Assembly: GCA_902800435.1 (NCBI GenBank)
Contig: CADCEQ010000004.1
Location: 1-64,000 of the forward strand
Direction of reading: 5' to 3'
DNA from: an uncultured Prevotellaceae bacterium
GTDB lineage: Bacteria > Bacteroidota > Bacteroidia > Bacteroidales > Bacteroidaceae
Length of the DNA stretch: 64,000 nt
Below the pieces are notes generated by a model that saw only the letters and a program-made list of their open reading frames with translations, made no database searches and was not told the DNA's origin. Every line of letters begins with the position of its first letter. Within the stretch, counting starts at the first letter, position 1. Position numbers and translations under genes: made by a program. Below are positions 17,610 to 24,301 of this stretch, one piece after another.

Positions 17610-19664
17610 TTATATATAGGAGGGGTCAACAGGGGTTTCAGGCTCCTCTGTCTCGGGCTCCTCAATCTCGGGTTCCTCAATCTCGGGTTCCTCAATCTCA
17701 GGTTCCTCAATCTCAGGCTCCGCAGTCTCAGGCTCCGCAGTCTCGGTCTCAGGCGCAGGAGCCACACCGGCCAGCTCAAGCGCACGCGGGATAATCTTGC
17801 CGCTTACCTGCCTGATGACGTGCAAATCTCTGTACAGGCGCAGGCGGAACCTCCACATACGCAGATAGAAGAACAGTCCGACGGGCAGTATCAGTCCCGT
17901 CACGATGTTCATCCACTTGCGGCTGAACGGCCGCGTGTGGGCGCGCGTCATGATGATAGGGTAGTGGTTCAGCTCGGTCAGGATGAAGCGGTCCCTCGTA
18001 TAGCCCAGGTCGTCGATGGCCTCCTCCAGTTCCTCGTCTATGCGCTCTATCTCGTGGTCGTCGCTGGCCTTGAAGAACACGCTGATGGGGTTCGGCAGGC
18101 GCAGCAGCTTGTGCTCCTCCGAGTATCGGGCAATCTTCTCGTTGACCTCTTCCAGCTTCTGGGCGTCGGCGGCATATTTCGGGTCTTCGATGATTACCTC
18201 CTTGCGCGTGATGTTGCGCTTGATGCGCAGTCCCAGGAACCGCCTGAACAGCTCCTTGTAGATGTCGATGTTGAACACCACCGAGTCGTTGTTGGCCTTG
18301 TAGGTGAAGAACACCGCCAGCGGCGCCAGCACCATCGTCGAGATGAGTTTTCCGAACCAGACCGTCCATTCGTCGGCACGTGCCATTCGGTAGCCTGAGG
18401 CGTCGAAGATGTAGAACACGATGAACACCAGCACCGAGATGATGACCGGCACGCCGAGTCCGCCCTTGCGGATGATGGCTCCAAGGGGCGCGCCGATGAA
18501 GAAGAAGATGATGCACGACAGGGCCACCGTGAATCGGTTGATGGCCTCCATCTTGTGCAGGCGCTCGCGGCGGTTGATGTCGTACGAGTAGTCCTCCTTC
18601 ATGTTCAGGTCGAACGACTCCGACTGGGCCTTTTCCGCAGCCCATCGCAGCACGTTGCGCTTATCGTCGACGTTCAGCTTCTTGTAGAGCGAGTCGAACG
18701 TCACCTTGCCCGCTGCCGCCTGCGTATAGGCTTTCAGCGAGTCTTTCTTGTCAAGCGGGGACAGGTAGAACGTGCGGCGGCGGGCTTCACGCTCGAACAT
18801 CTGGCCTATCGAGTCGTTGAAGACCACAATCGAGTCAAGGTCCTGCAACACCTGTTCCAGACTCTTCGAGCGGGCATCGGCGGCAATACCCGACTCGTCG
18901 GCCAGGTTGAAGTCGCTGTCGAAGTCGAGCACGATGCGCTTCTGCGAGAACGTCTCGCGGCGATAGGGCACGCTGGCCGAGCCGCCCAGCTCCTGCGACT
19001 GCATGTTCTCGAACCATTCGCCGTTGTGGAGCGTCAGCAGCAAGTGTTTCTTCTCGGCCGTCGTCTGCATCATGCCCGAGTCGGCCAGGATGATGGCCTG
19101 GTCCTCGTAGCTGTCAGTTCGGCGGTAAATCATGATACCGTAGAGCATACCTGTCTGCATGTCCTTCTTCTGCACATACAGGTTGGCATTGGGAATGCCG
19201 TCGTAGAACACGCCCTCGGGAATCTCCAGCTCAGGGCTCTTCTGCTTCACCGAGAGCAGCAGCTGGTAGAACGACTTGTTGGCAGCCGGGCCCACCACGT
19301 TCTGGAAATAGAACGAGATGCCCGCTATCAGGACCACAATCACAATCAGCGACCGCGAAGCCTGGAGCAGCGAGATGCCCGCAGCCTTGATGGCCGTCAG
19401 CTCAGAACTCTCACCCAGATTGCCGAACACTATCAGCGACGACAGCAGAATAGCCAGCGGGAAAGCCTGAGGCATCAGCATCAAGCCCATATACCAGAAG
19501 AACTGGGCCATAATCTCAAGCGAGAGGCCCTTACCGATGAGCTCGTTGACGTATCGCCAAAGAAATTGCATCATCAGCACAAACTGGCAGATGAAAAAAG
19601 CGCCCACAAACAGTTGCAGGAACTGCTTGGCCACGAAGATGTCTAATTTCTTGATGCGAAACAT
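17610..19664 (-). CDS. LptF/LptG (YjgP/YjgQ) family permease, extended C-terminus
   Basis: 684 residues, about twice the length of E. coli LptF/G but in the range of Bacteroidetes homologues. The first half has the usual three N-terminal membrane segments (IFVAKQFLQLFVGAFFICQF onward, PQAFPLAILLSSLIVFGNLG), a soluble beta-rich part and further membrane segments around 375-460 (FIGAPLGAIIRKGGLGVPV). A long cytoplasmic region and one more hydrophobic segment (about 585-605) follow. The last 45 residues are a run of EPEIE units encoded by a 15-bp tandem repeat at about 17640-17710. Role: inner-membrane part of the LPS export bridge. Only one copy is in the window. Confidence 0.85.
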   Translation of the reverse strand: MFRIKKLDIFVAKQFLQLFVGAFFICQFVLMMQFLWRYVNELIGKGLSLEIMAQFFWYMGLMLMPQAFPLAILLSSLIVFGNLGESSELTAIKAAGISLLQASRSLIVIVVLIAGISFYFQNVVGPAANKSFYQLLLSVKQKSPELEIPEGVFYDGIPNANLYVQKKDMQTGMLYGIMIYRRTDSYEDQAIILADSGMMQTTAEKKHLLLTLHNGEWFENMQSQELGGSASVPYRRETFSQKRIVLDFDSDFNLADESGIAADARSKSLEQVLQDLDSIVVFNDSIGQMFEREARRRTFYLSPLDKKDSLKAYTQAAAGKVTFDSLYKKLNVDDKRNVLRWAAEKAQSESFDLNMKEDYSYDINRRERLHKMEAINRFTVALSCIIFFFIGAPLGAIIRKGGLGVPVIISVLVFIVFYIFDASGYRMARADEWTVWFGKLISTMVLAPLAVFFTYKANNDSVVFNIDIYKELFRRFLGLRIKRNITRKEVIIEDPKYAADAQKLEEVNEKIARYSEEHKLLRLPNPISVFFKASDDHEIERIDEELEEAIDDLGYTRDRFILTELNHYPIIMTRAHTRPFSRKWMNIVTGLILPVGLFFYLRMWRFRLRLYRDLHVIRQVSGKIIPRALELAGVAPAPETETAEPETAEPEIEEPEIEEPEIEEPEIEEPETEEPETPVDPSYI
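17640..17712 (-). repeat. 15-bp tandem repeat coding for EPEIE units
   Basis: Four to five near-identical 15-bp units (plus-strand phase CCTCAATCTCGGGTT) at the end of the LptF/G-like gene. Copy number may vary between strains. Confidence 0.8.
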
Positions 19665-19675
19665 AATCTGGGCTG

Positions 19676-19683
19676 CAAAGGTA
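19676..19683 (-). promoter_or_regulatory. -7 box of the lptF/G-ribBA operon
   Basis: Minus-strand TACCTTTG, 12 bases before the ATG at 19664; a very short leader. Confidence 0.65.
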
Positions 19684-19689
19684 CAAAAA

Positions 19690-19823
19690 AGATGTGAAAT
19701 GCGAGAAGTGAGAGCTGAAAAGTTGCTCCTACACTACATTAATTAACACAAACTCCTCAACTCCTTCACTTTTCACTTTTCCCTCCTCAACTCCACAACT
19801 CCTTACTCCTCAACTCCTCAATC
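19690..19823. repeat. Low-complexity intergenic repeat (CTCCTCAACTCC / TCACTTTTCACTTTTC)
   Basis: Degenerate repetition of CTCCTCAACTCC and of TTCACTTTTCACTTTTC between the START-like gene and the lptF/G promoter. Related strings occur elsewhere in the window, including inside coding sequences. Confidence 0.75.
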
Positions 19824-20229
19824 AAATTCCACTCGCCTGGTGCAGGCGTTCCATATTATCGTCCCAGAGGTCGTGAAGGTCGTCAATATCCTCGGGCAGC
19901 GCGAAGTCCTCAACATACAGGCACAGCTCGTCAGTAATCTCGCTCTTGCCGATGCGCATCTCCCAGTAGGCGTCGGGGTCGTCCTCGTTCACCCACTGCA
20001 GCCTGATGTGGCTGTTGCGGTTGCGCTCCACGATCTTAGCCTCCAGCGTATGATGGTCAGTCCATATTTCGCCCCAAGTCAGCGAGATGACGTCGTCGCC
20101 CAGGTCCTCAACATGGTCGGCAAGCCATCTTTCCAGGCCGTGCGCCGTGCTTATCTGGTCCCATACGATGTTGTACGACTTAGTCATCAGAGGGTATTCT
20201 AGATACAGCTTTTGCTTCTTTGTATTCAT
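19822..20229 (-). CDS. START-like (SRPBCC-fold) domain protein
   Basis: 135 residues. The pattern (strand KLYLEYPL, helix GLERWLADHVEDL, strands DVISLTWGE, HTLEAKIVERN, HIRLQWV, YWEMRIGKSE, and C-terminal helix DIDDLHDLWDDNMERLHQ) fits the small START-like/AHSA1-like proteins conserved in Bacteroidetes. These bind hydrophobic ligands in other families; no ligand is known here. It is a single gene with its own promoter. Confidence 0.65.
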   Translation of the reverse strand: MNTKKQKLYLEYPLMTKSYNIVWDQISTAHGLERWLADHVEDLGDDVISLTWGEIWTDHHTLEAKIVERNRNSHIRLQWVNEDDPDAYWEMRIGKSEITDELCLYVEDFALPEDIDDLHDLWDDNMERLHQASGI

Positions 20230-20260
20230 GATAATCCAGGTTAGTATTACTATTTTGGGG

Positions 20261-20268
20261 CAAAATTA
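20261..20268 (-). promoter_or_regulatory. -7 box of the START-like gene
   Basis: Minus-strand TAATTTTG, 32 bases before the ATG. Confidence 0.6.
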
Positions 20269-20308
20269 CGATTTTTTTCGTGAATAAGAAAATATTTTCC
20301 GTGGAAAT

Positions 20309-20339
20309 TTTGTTAATTCAAAAAATAAGTGTACCTTTG
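20309..20339 (+). promoter_or_regulatory. Complete promoter of tRNA-Met
   Basis: -33 TTTG at 20309-20312, a 19-base spacer and -7 TACCTTTG at 20332-20339, close to the Bacteroidetes consensus and about 18 bases before the tRNA. Confidence 0.85.
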
Positions 20340-20357
20340 CACCCGCAAAACGATGAT

Positions 20358-20431
20358 GGCGGGATAGCTCAGCTGGTTAGAGCGCATGATTCATAATCAT
20401 GAGGTCGCCGGTTCAATCCCGGCTCCCGCTA
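20358..20431 (+). tRNA. tRNA-Met (anticodon CAT)
   Basis: 74 bases. The acceptor strands GGCGGGA and TCCCGCT pair (G1-U72 wobble). D arm GCTC..GAGC, anticodon stem CATGA/TCATG with loop TTCATAA, T arm GCCGG TTCAATC CCGGC, discriminator A; CCA is not encoded. The acceptor does not have the initiator mismatch, so it is an elongator Met or a tRNA-Ile2 that is modified at C34. Its last 44 bases form the attL side of the integrated element, which restores the gene exactly. Confidence 0.92.
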
Positions 20432-20432
20432 C
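20388..20432 (+). repeat. attL: left 45-bp direct repeat, inside the tRNA 3' end
   Basis: Bases 20388-20432 are identical to 29815-29859. The repeat covers the anticodon loop to the discriminator base plus one. Bases on both sides diverge at once. Confidence 0.95.
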
Positions 20433-20452
20433 AAAAGAAAAGTTCTGAAAAT

Positions 20453-20484
20453 GAGGGACTTACAACAAAGTAAGCCCCTTTTTC
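20453..20484 (+). terminator. Terminator at the element's left end, serving the tRNA
   Basis: Stem GGGACTTAC / GTAAGCCCC (20455-20463 with 20470-20478; one mismatch), loop AACAAA, then a run of T. It lies inside the element just after attL and replaces the original tRNA terminator, which is now at 29869-29903. Confidence 0.7.
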
Positions 20485-20504
20485 TTTGCCCTAAAATTAA
20501 GGCG

Positions 20505-20528
20505 GTGAAAGTTATGTGAAAGTTCACT
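20505..20528. repeat. Left arm-type repeat (GTGAAAG motifs)
   Basis: Two GTGAAAGTT motifs followed by CACT. The 24 bases are identical, and in the same orientation, to 29681-29704 near the other end. Position and repetition suit integrase arm-binding sites. Both copies are followed within about 10 bases by TTTTAACGG. Confidence 0.7.
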
Positions 20529-20735
20529 TTGTCTTTTAACGGCTTTCGCTTTTCCTGCCTTTTGACTCGATTTTCCTGATTTCTCGGCGAAAAGTCGCCC
20601 TCTCACCCGCGCGCGCGTAAGTCATTAAAAGGGTGTTGAGTGAATGGACACCCCCAGCGTGAAAAGCGAAAGAAAGGGGCGGGTATCTCACGACAGCCGT
20701 CCCTCGGGGTATATGCACAAAATATGAAAGAGTGA

Positions 20736-20933
20736 TTACAGTATTATAACTTTTCTGCCCTCGATGCTGATTAGTTCCAAGTCGCGCATTTCGTTTCGTA
20801 TGTCTCTGGCCTGTCTGGGGTGTGTGTGGTGATACCCGCACAAAAAAGTTTCAAAAACGCCCACGTCGGTCTCCTTGCGTCCATGGTGCCGTATGTACCA
20901 CGCGATGCACTCTTGTAATTTATCGTCGGTCAT
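20736..20933 (-). CDS. Small winged-helix-like protein of unknown function
   Basis: 65 residues starting MTDDKLQECIAWYIRHHGRK. The start codon overlaps the TGA of the preceding gene (ATGA at 20930-20933), which decides this start over a longer upstream frame. The helix-helix-helix-strand pattern ending in DLELISIEGRKVIIL looks like a winged helix (the last segment as the wing), but I do not recognise a family. Last gene of the four-gene operon at the left end of the element. Confidence 0.6.
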   Translation of the reverse strand: MTDDKLQECIAWYIRHHGRKETDVGVFETFLCGYHHTHPRQARDIRNEMRDLELISIEGRKVIIL

Positions 20934-21304
20934 TGCTCTGGCTGCTCCTTTGATGGCCTGCCGATTTTGTGGGGCAGGATTTTTGTTCCGATGTAGTACA
21001 GTTCGCTTGTCGCGCTCTTCTTGAGGAGATTCTGGCGAATTGCGCTCGCGAATGCCCAGCGGCTCAATTCGGCGCGCCATTTCTCAGGGAATCCGAAGAA
21101 GGATGGGTGATGCTCAATCAGCTCGCGAAATTCAGTCTCGGGCTTTGGTTCTTCGACGTGAAGGCGCAATAACCTGTCGTTTCCCTTCCAATAGAAAAGT
21201 GCGACGGTGTCCTTCAAAATCCGTCGGACATCTGACTGACCAAATGACACTTGCAGCGAGATCTCGTCGCTGTCGATGCTAATTTGCTTGTTCCGTAATA
21301 TCAT
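20930..21304 (-). CDS. Element cargo protein, unknown
   Basis: 124 residues, MILRNKQISIDSDEISLQVS onward, with a basic C-terminal tail (KILPHKIGRPSKEQPEQ) that looks able to bind DNA. No catalytic motif seen. It overlaps the previous gene by ATGA (21301-21304) and the next by ATGA, so all three are translationally coupled. Function unknown. Confidence 0.6.
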   Translation of the reverse strand: MILRNKQISIDSDEISLQVSFGQSDVRRILKDTVALFYWKGNDRLLRLHVEEPKPETEFRELIEHHPSFFGFPEKWRAELSRWAFASAIRQNLLKKSATSELYYIGTKILPHKIGRPSKEQPEQ

Positions 21305-21573
21305 GCCTCTCGCGATTTTAAAATTATTTCGACTAAATGCTGGACGTGTTCAAGCTGTTCGTGCAAGGTGTGGCGAACTGCCGCCGCCTCGGACTTCGTG
21401 TAATACTTCTCGGCGTATTTCTGCTGGCATTGGCACTGTTCTTTATAGGACTCCAGCCATGCGGGAGTGACCTGATTGATGTTCGTCAGGGCCACGTTGG
21501 GAACCATCCGCAGCTGCTCAAACGTTAGAAGCCCGTCGAGTTTCGAGATAGTTCGTGTGTCTTGTTTAATCAT
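21301..21573 (-). CDS. Element cargo protein, small helical, unknown
   Basis: 90 residues, mostly helical. The C-terminal half (about 43-90) has heptad-like spacing compatible with a coiled coil. No family recognised. It is 12 bases downstream of the 125-residue gene and coupled to the next. Confidence 0.55.
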   Translation of the reverse strand: MIKQDTRTISKLDGLLTFEQLRMVPNVALTNINQVTPAWLESYKEQCQCQQKYAEKYYTKSEAAAVRHTLHEQLEHVQHLVEIILKSREA

Positions 21574-21585
21574 TGTCGCAAATCT

Positions 21586-21963
21586 TTAGACGTTTCCCTT
21601 AAATACAAGTCGCTCGATGTTCTTTGAATACAGGCGGTCGGCGGCCTCGATTCTCGCGCGCTCCTGCGCCCAATCCTGAATCATGTCGACTGCGCTGGCG
21701 GGTGCTGCCTTCCCTGCTCTCTTGCAGACTGATTTCAGTTCTTCTTCCAGCCGTGTCGTCACGTCGCTCAGGGTGTCACCGTCGCCGACTTCGATGTGAC
21801 GCTGGGCTGACTCCAACAGCAGTTCATAATCGTCGGACAGTCGGTATTTGTCGCTAATACGCTGTGCGGCCTGCTCTTTCAGGTTGTCATACTTCGCGGC
21901 CTTCATGGCTGCAATCTCGTTCTCAAGTGCGCTAATACGCGAAAGCATTTCTTGTTCTAACAT
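21586..21963 (-). CDS. Element cargo protein with N-terminal coiled coil, unknown
   Basis: 125 residues from the ATG at 21961-21963 (MLEQEMLSRISALENEIAAM). A longer frame exists but the promoter at 22003-22010 lies inside it. Residues 1-25 form a likely coiled coil; the rest is helical and charged. First gene of a four-gene operon running to 20736. The size and coiled coil are also compatible with a small phage-type DNA-packaging or scaffold protein, but nothing identifies it as such. Confidence 0.6.
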   Translation of the reverse strand: MLEQEMLSRISALENEIAAMKAAKYDNLKEQAAQRISDKYRLSDDYELLLESAQRHIEVGDGDTLSDVTTRLEEELKSVCKRAGKAAPASAVDMIQDWAQERARIEAADRLYSKNIERLVFKGNV

Positions 21964-22002
21964 TTTACACAAATTTAAGTGAATAATTATTTGAATTTGA
22001 TG

Positions 22003-22010
22003 CAAAGTTA
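22003..22010 (-). promoter_or_regulatory. -7 box of the left-end operon of the element
   Basis: Minus-strand TAACTTTG, about 40 bases before the ATG at 21963. Confidence 0.65.
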
Positions 22011-22141
22011 GTGCTGATGAGACTGGGATGCAAGGGATTCTTTCGGAAAATGCAGAAAAAACCGAAAACATATTGCAGGAGTCAGCAGGAGGGTGGGGTT
22101 TCTTGCGAAAAATTGAAAAATCTCGGCGCAAGGTCAGTATG

Positions 22142-22176
22142 CCCCTGGCTTTTTGCAAGGGGGGGTGTAGGGGTGT
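22142..22176. other. Hairpin beside G-rich tract, possible oriT
   Basis: Inverted repeat CCCCTGGC / GCAAGGGG around TTTTT (22142-22162, one mismatch), running into seven G, TGTA and four G. A hairpin followed by a G-rich stretch is reminiscent of transfer origins of Bacteroidetes mobilisable elements. This is a suggestion only, because no relaxase gene is present. Confidence 0.3.
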
Positions 22177-22219
22177 TACTTTATTAATTCAAAACATTGT
22201 TAAATAATCGGCTAATTGT

Positions 22220-22250
22220 TTTGAGTTACCGATAATTATTCCTACCTTTG
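22220..22250 (+). promoter_or_regulatory. Complete promoter of the 49-residue gene
   Basis: -33 TTTG (22220-22223), a 19-base spacer and -7 TACCTTTG (22243-22250): the best promoter in the element and the only plus-strand one. Transcript leader about 110 bases. Confidence 0.8.
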
Positions 22251-22307
22251 CGCTCGTTAGGCCGCAAACGCGTAAGTCCAGTATAGTATCGTTCTGAAAA
22301 GTAAAGT

Positions 22308-22336
22308 GAGGTGAAGTGAAGTGAGGTGAAGTTCAG
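22308..22336 (+). repeat. GTGAAG/GTGAGG repeats in leader
   Basis: GTGAGGTGAAGTGAAGTGAG followed by GTGAAGTTC in the leader of the 49-residue gene. It is purine-only, and could be a ribosome-binding or protein-binding tract. Confidence 0.55.
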
Positions 22337-22367
22337 TTCTATTGTATAACTTAAAAAACAAAAGAAT

Positions 22368-22517
22368 ATGAATTATTTAAATATTGAAAACAAAGAATAT
22401 CGTGAACACCTCGCAAATGTGTATCTCACAAGTGTAATAAAAGACGAAATTGAGTTCTCTAAAATGAACTTGCGTCTGATTAAGGATGCTGCAAGCATCT
22501 TACTTCGTGAAGATTAA
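22368..22517 (+). CDS. 49-residue protein of the element, unknown
   Basis: MNYLNIENKEYREHLANVYL, then TSVIKDEIEFSKMNLRLIKD and AASILLRED. No family recognised; helical and charged. Supported as a real gene by a consensus promoter upstream and an intrinsic terminator just downstream. It is the only gene of the element on the plus strand, divergent from the left-end operon, where regulators (repressor or anti-repressor) are often placed. Alternatively the transcript acts as an RNA. Confidence 0.55.
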   Translation: MNYLNIENKEYREHLANVYLTSVIKDEIEFSKMNLRLIKDAASILLRED

Positions 22518-22534
22518 TTAGTATGGATAAAGAA

Positions 22535-22568
22535 AAAGCCCCATCTTTTATTAGGTGGGGCTATTTTG
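22535..22568 (+). terminator. Intrinsic terminator of the 49-residue gene
   Basis: Stem AGCCCCAT / GTGGGGCT with loop CTTTTATTAG, then ATTTT. Confidence 0.75.
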
Positions 22569-22766
22569 GTAGTTGTCTTAGACTCTGGTGTAATTACGAA
22601 AAATCCTGAAACGCTCATTTTCTTTGTCTCTGAGCGTTAGTTTGTTACAGGTGTGTACATTGTCAAGGAATTAAACAAAACGCGCTCAGAAGGGCAGGAA
22701 GCGGCCAAAAATCAAAAATAAAGCCCCACCGATGAGGCAGGGCTGGGAGTGTTGGCGGGTAGTTGG

Positions 22767-23498
22767 CTATTTGGCGTACCTTTCAAGGAGTCTTTTTACC
22801 TGCATGGGTTCGAACTGCTTGCCCTTGCTGGTCGTGAAGCCGTTGGAGTTCAGGAATGCCGCGAGTGCCCTGAGTGTCGCTTTCTCGCCCTTACTGTTTA
22901 GGTAGGCGATGTGGCCTTGCACTGCTGCGTAGGCTCGGCGGTTAACGTCGCTGTTGTCAGCCTTCATCCGATGGACTGCTGCGGCATTCTCTGCGCCCCT
23001 GGCTCTCATGCTGCTGGCCTTCTGCCTTGCTTCCTCTGTGTCGGCGGTGAAGGTCGGGTTTCCTAACTGCTTGCCCTGCTTCTTGGCTTCTGCCAGTGCC
23101 TGCTTCGTGCGGATGCTCGTAATAAGACGCTCGCGCTCATGGATAGCGAAAAACAATGTCAGCGTGAATCTGTCACTTGCGGGCAAATCACAAAAAATGA
23201 CGTTACCCTCGCCCATCTCGTCCAATATCTGTAGAGCCTGTTGGCAGTTTCGGAGTCGGTCAGTTTTAGCAATAATTAGAGTGGCCTTTTTCTCCTTTGC
23301 CTCCTTCATGGCTTCGTGGAGTTTCGGGCACTTGTCGAGGTCTTTGCCGCTGTGTGCCTCGCAGTAGTCACTTACGATTGTTCCCCCATCCATAGCAACA
23401 AAATAGTCGATGATGGTTTTCTGGGCTGCAAGACCTAAGCCTGACTGACCCTGACGCTGTGTTGAAACTCGCCTGTAAGAAATGAATGTCTTTGCCAT
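22767..23498 (-). CDS. Serine recombinase (resolvase/invertase family)
   Basis: 243 residues from MAKTFISYRRVSTQRQG (ATG at 23496-23498; the upstream part of the frame contains the promoter). The catalytic Ser lies in YRRVSTQRQG. The downstream motifs AKTDRLRN and FFAIHERERLITSIRTKQAL fit the resolvase N-terminal domain with its E-helix, followed by a C-terminal helix-turn-helix region (RALAAFLNSNGFTTSKGKQF). Such small serine recombinases resolve cointegrates or invert segments. No paired inversion sites were found nearby. It is a second recombinase in addition to the tyrosine integrase. Confidence 0.88.
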   Translation of the reverse strand: MAKTFISYRRVSTQRQGQSGLGLAAQKTIIDYFVAMDGGTIVSDYCEAHSGKDLDKCPKLHEAMKEAKEKKATLIIAKTDRLRNCQQALQILDEMGEGNVIFCDLPASDRFTLTLFFAIHERERLITSIRTKQALAEAKKQGKQLGNPTFTADTEEARQKASSMRARGAENAAAVHRMKADNSDVNRRAYAAVQGHIAYLNSKGEKATLRALAAFLNSNGFTTSKGKQFEPMQVKRLLERYAK

Positions 23499-23525
23499 AA
23501 CTCTAAGTGTTTTAGTTTTACGTTG

Positions 23526-23533
23526 CAAAGATA
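23526..23533 (-). promoter_or_regulatory. -7 box of the serine recombinase
   Basis: Minus-strand TATCTTTG, with a TTTTG about 16 bases further upstream. Confidence 0.65.
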
Positions 23534-23657
23534 CAAAATAATTCTGTAACAAAACGTATTTGTTCGTTTACTATTTGTTATTTTATATTATCTTAACGCA
23601 AAGTAAAGGGATATTTAGGTTTGTTTACTAAATACCCCCTTTTGATGGCGAAGGTGT

Positions 23658-23786
23658 TCACGGCTTCTTCTTCCGTTGTTCTTCGATGTATTTGAGTACT
23701 GCGCCCGCCGCTCCCCTAAATTGGGGGTCTTTCAGTTTTTTCTTTGCGTCGGCCTCAACCTTACTAAAGGCATCTTTCTTTTTCAT
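23658..23786 (-). CDS. 42-residue basic protein, unknown
   Basis: MKKKDAFSKVEADAKKKLKD, then PQFRGAAGAVLKYIEEQRKKKP. A longer frame exists, but the -7 box at 23808-23815 lies within it and fixes this start. Very lysine-rich, likely nucleic-acid binding or structural. Function unknown. Confidence 0.5.
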   Translation of the reverse strand: MKKKDAFSKVEADAKKKLKDPQFRGAAGAVLKYIEEQRKKKP

Positions 23787-23807
23787 AATCAATTCCTTTT
23801 GATGGTG

Positions 23808-23815
23808 CAAAGATA
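23808..23815 (-). promoter_or_regulatory. -7 box of the 42-residue gene
   Basis: Minus-strand TATCTTTG, 22 bases before the ATG. Confidence 0.6.
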
Positions 23816-23823
23816 GTAAAAAT

Positions 23824-24039
23824 TCAGGTAATAACCAAAAGTCGGTTTCTTGATGGCTTTCTCCTGGGCTTCCCAAAAGACACCACGCCCAGCTGTTTGC
23901 GCTTGATTCCTTCGCAGATAATTTTGGAAATTTCCCGCTGTGAGAAACCGCATTGCGTGAGTATGGCGTCCAGTTCGTGGACAGCATAAACTTGACGCTC
24001 ATACTCATTGCGGATGGCTTCAAGAATCTCGTCGGGCAT
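23824..24039 (-). CDS. 71-residue protein, unknown
   Basis: MPDEILEAIRNEYERQVYAV onward, ending in a basic tail (GKPRRKPSRNRLLVIT). The internal FSQREISKIICEGIKR looks like a helix-turn-helix. The ATG at 24037-24039 is chosen over an in-frame TTG at 24043-24045. It begins two bases after the stop of the upstream 73-residue gene. Confidence 0.55.
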   Translation of the reverse strand: MPDEILEAIRNEYERQVYAVHELDAILTQCGFSQREISKIICEGIKRKQLGVVSFGKPRRKPSRNRLLVIT

Positions 24040-24041
24040 AC

Positions 24042-24263
24042 TCAAAAAGGGGCTGTTAAACTTTCGACTACTTCTCGCGCCTTGCTCAGGTGTCGGGACG
24101 CAAGTACAAGCTCGTCGATGGCTTCCTGCATAGCGTCGCGGGTGTCTTTGGAGTCATGCTGCTTGCGGCAAATTTCAAGTGCGCTGATTGCCTGATAAAT
24201 AGGTCTTTCAACCGATTCAAAGTCAATCGTCGGAATTGTGGTAACTAATTCTTTCTTTTTCAT
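24042..24263 (-). CDS. 73-residue helical protein, unknown
   Basis: Begins MKKKELVTTIPTIDFESVER; the rest is two long helices with acidic and basic faces. No family recognised. It follows the VirE-N gene by 38 bases and is coupled to the 71-residue gene. In related mobilisable elements this is where a mobC/relaxase pair is often found. Confidence 0.55.
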   Translation of the reverse strand: MKKKELVTTIPTIDFESVERPIYQAISALEICRKQHDSKDTRDAMQEAIDELVLASRHLSKAREVVESLTAPF

Positions 24264-24301
24264 AATCTTTTTTGTTTAAATTGTTAATACTATTGTTTAT
24301 G

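Noticed and set aside
21586..22158. 190-residue form of the element coiled-coil protein
   Set aside because: The -7 box at 22003-22010 is inside the longer frame and the N-terminal extension is Cys/Pro-rich without homology-like features; the ATG at 21963 fits better.
22721..22745. Terminator of the serine recombinase gene
   Set aside because: The stem is short (AGCCC/GGGCT with a large loop) and is not followed by a T-run on the minus strand.
23658..24023. 121-residue form of the 42-residue basic protein
   Set aside because: The extension overlaps the 71-residue gene in another frame and contains the promoter; the short form starts right after a -7 box.
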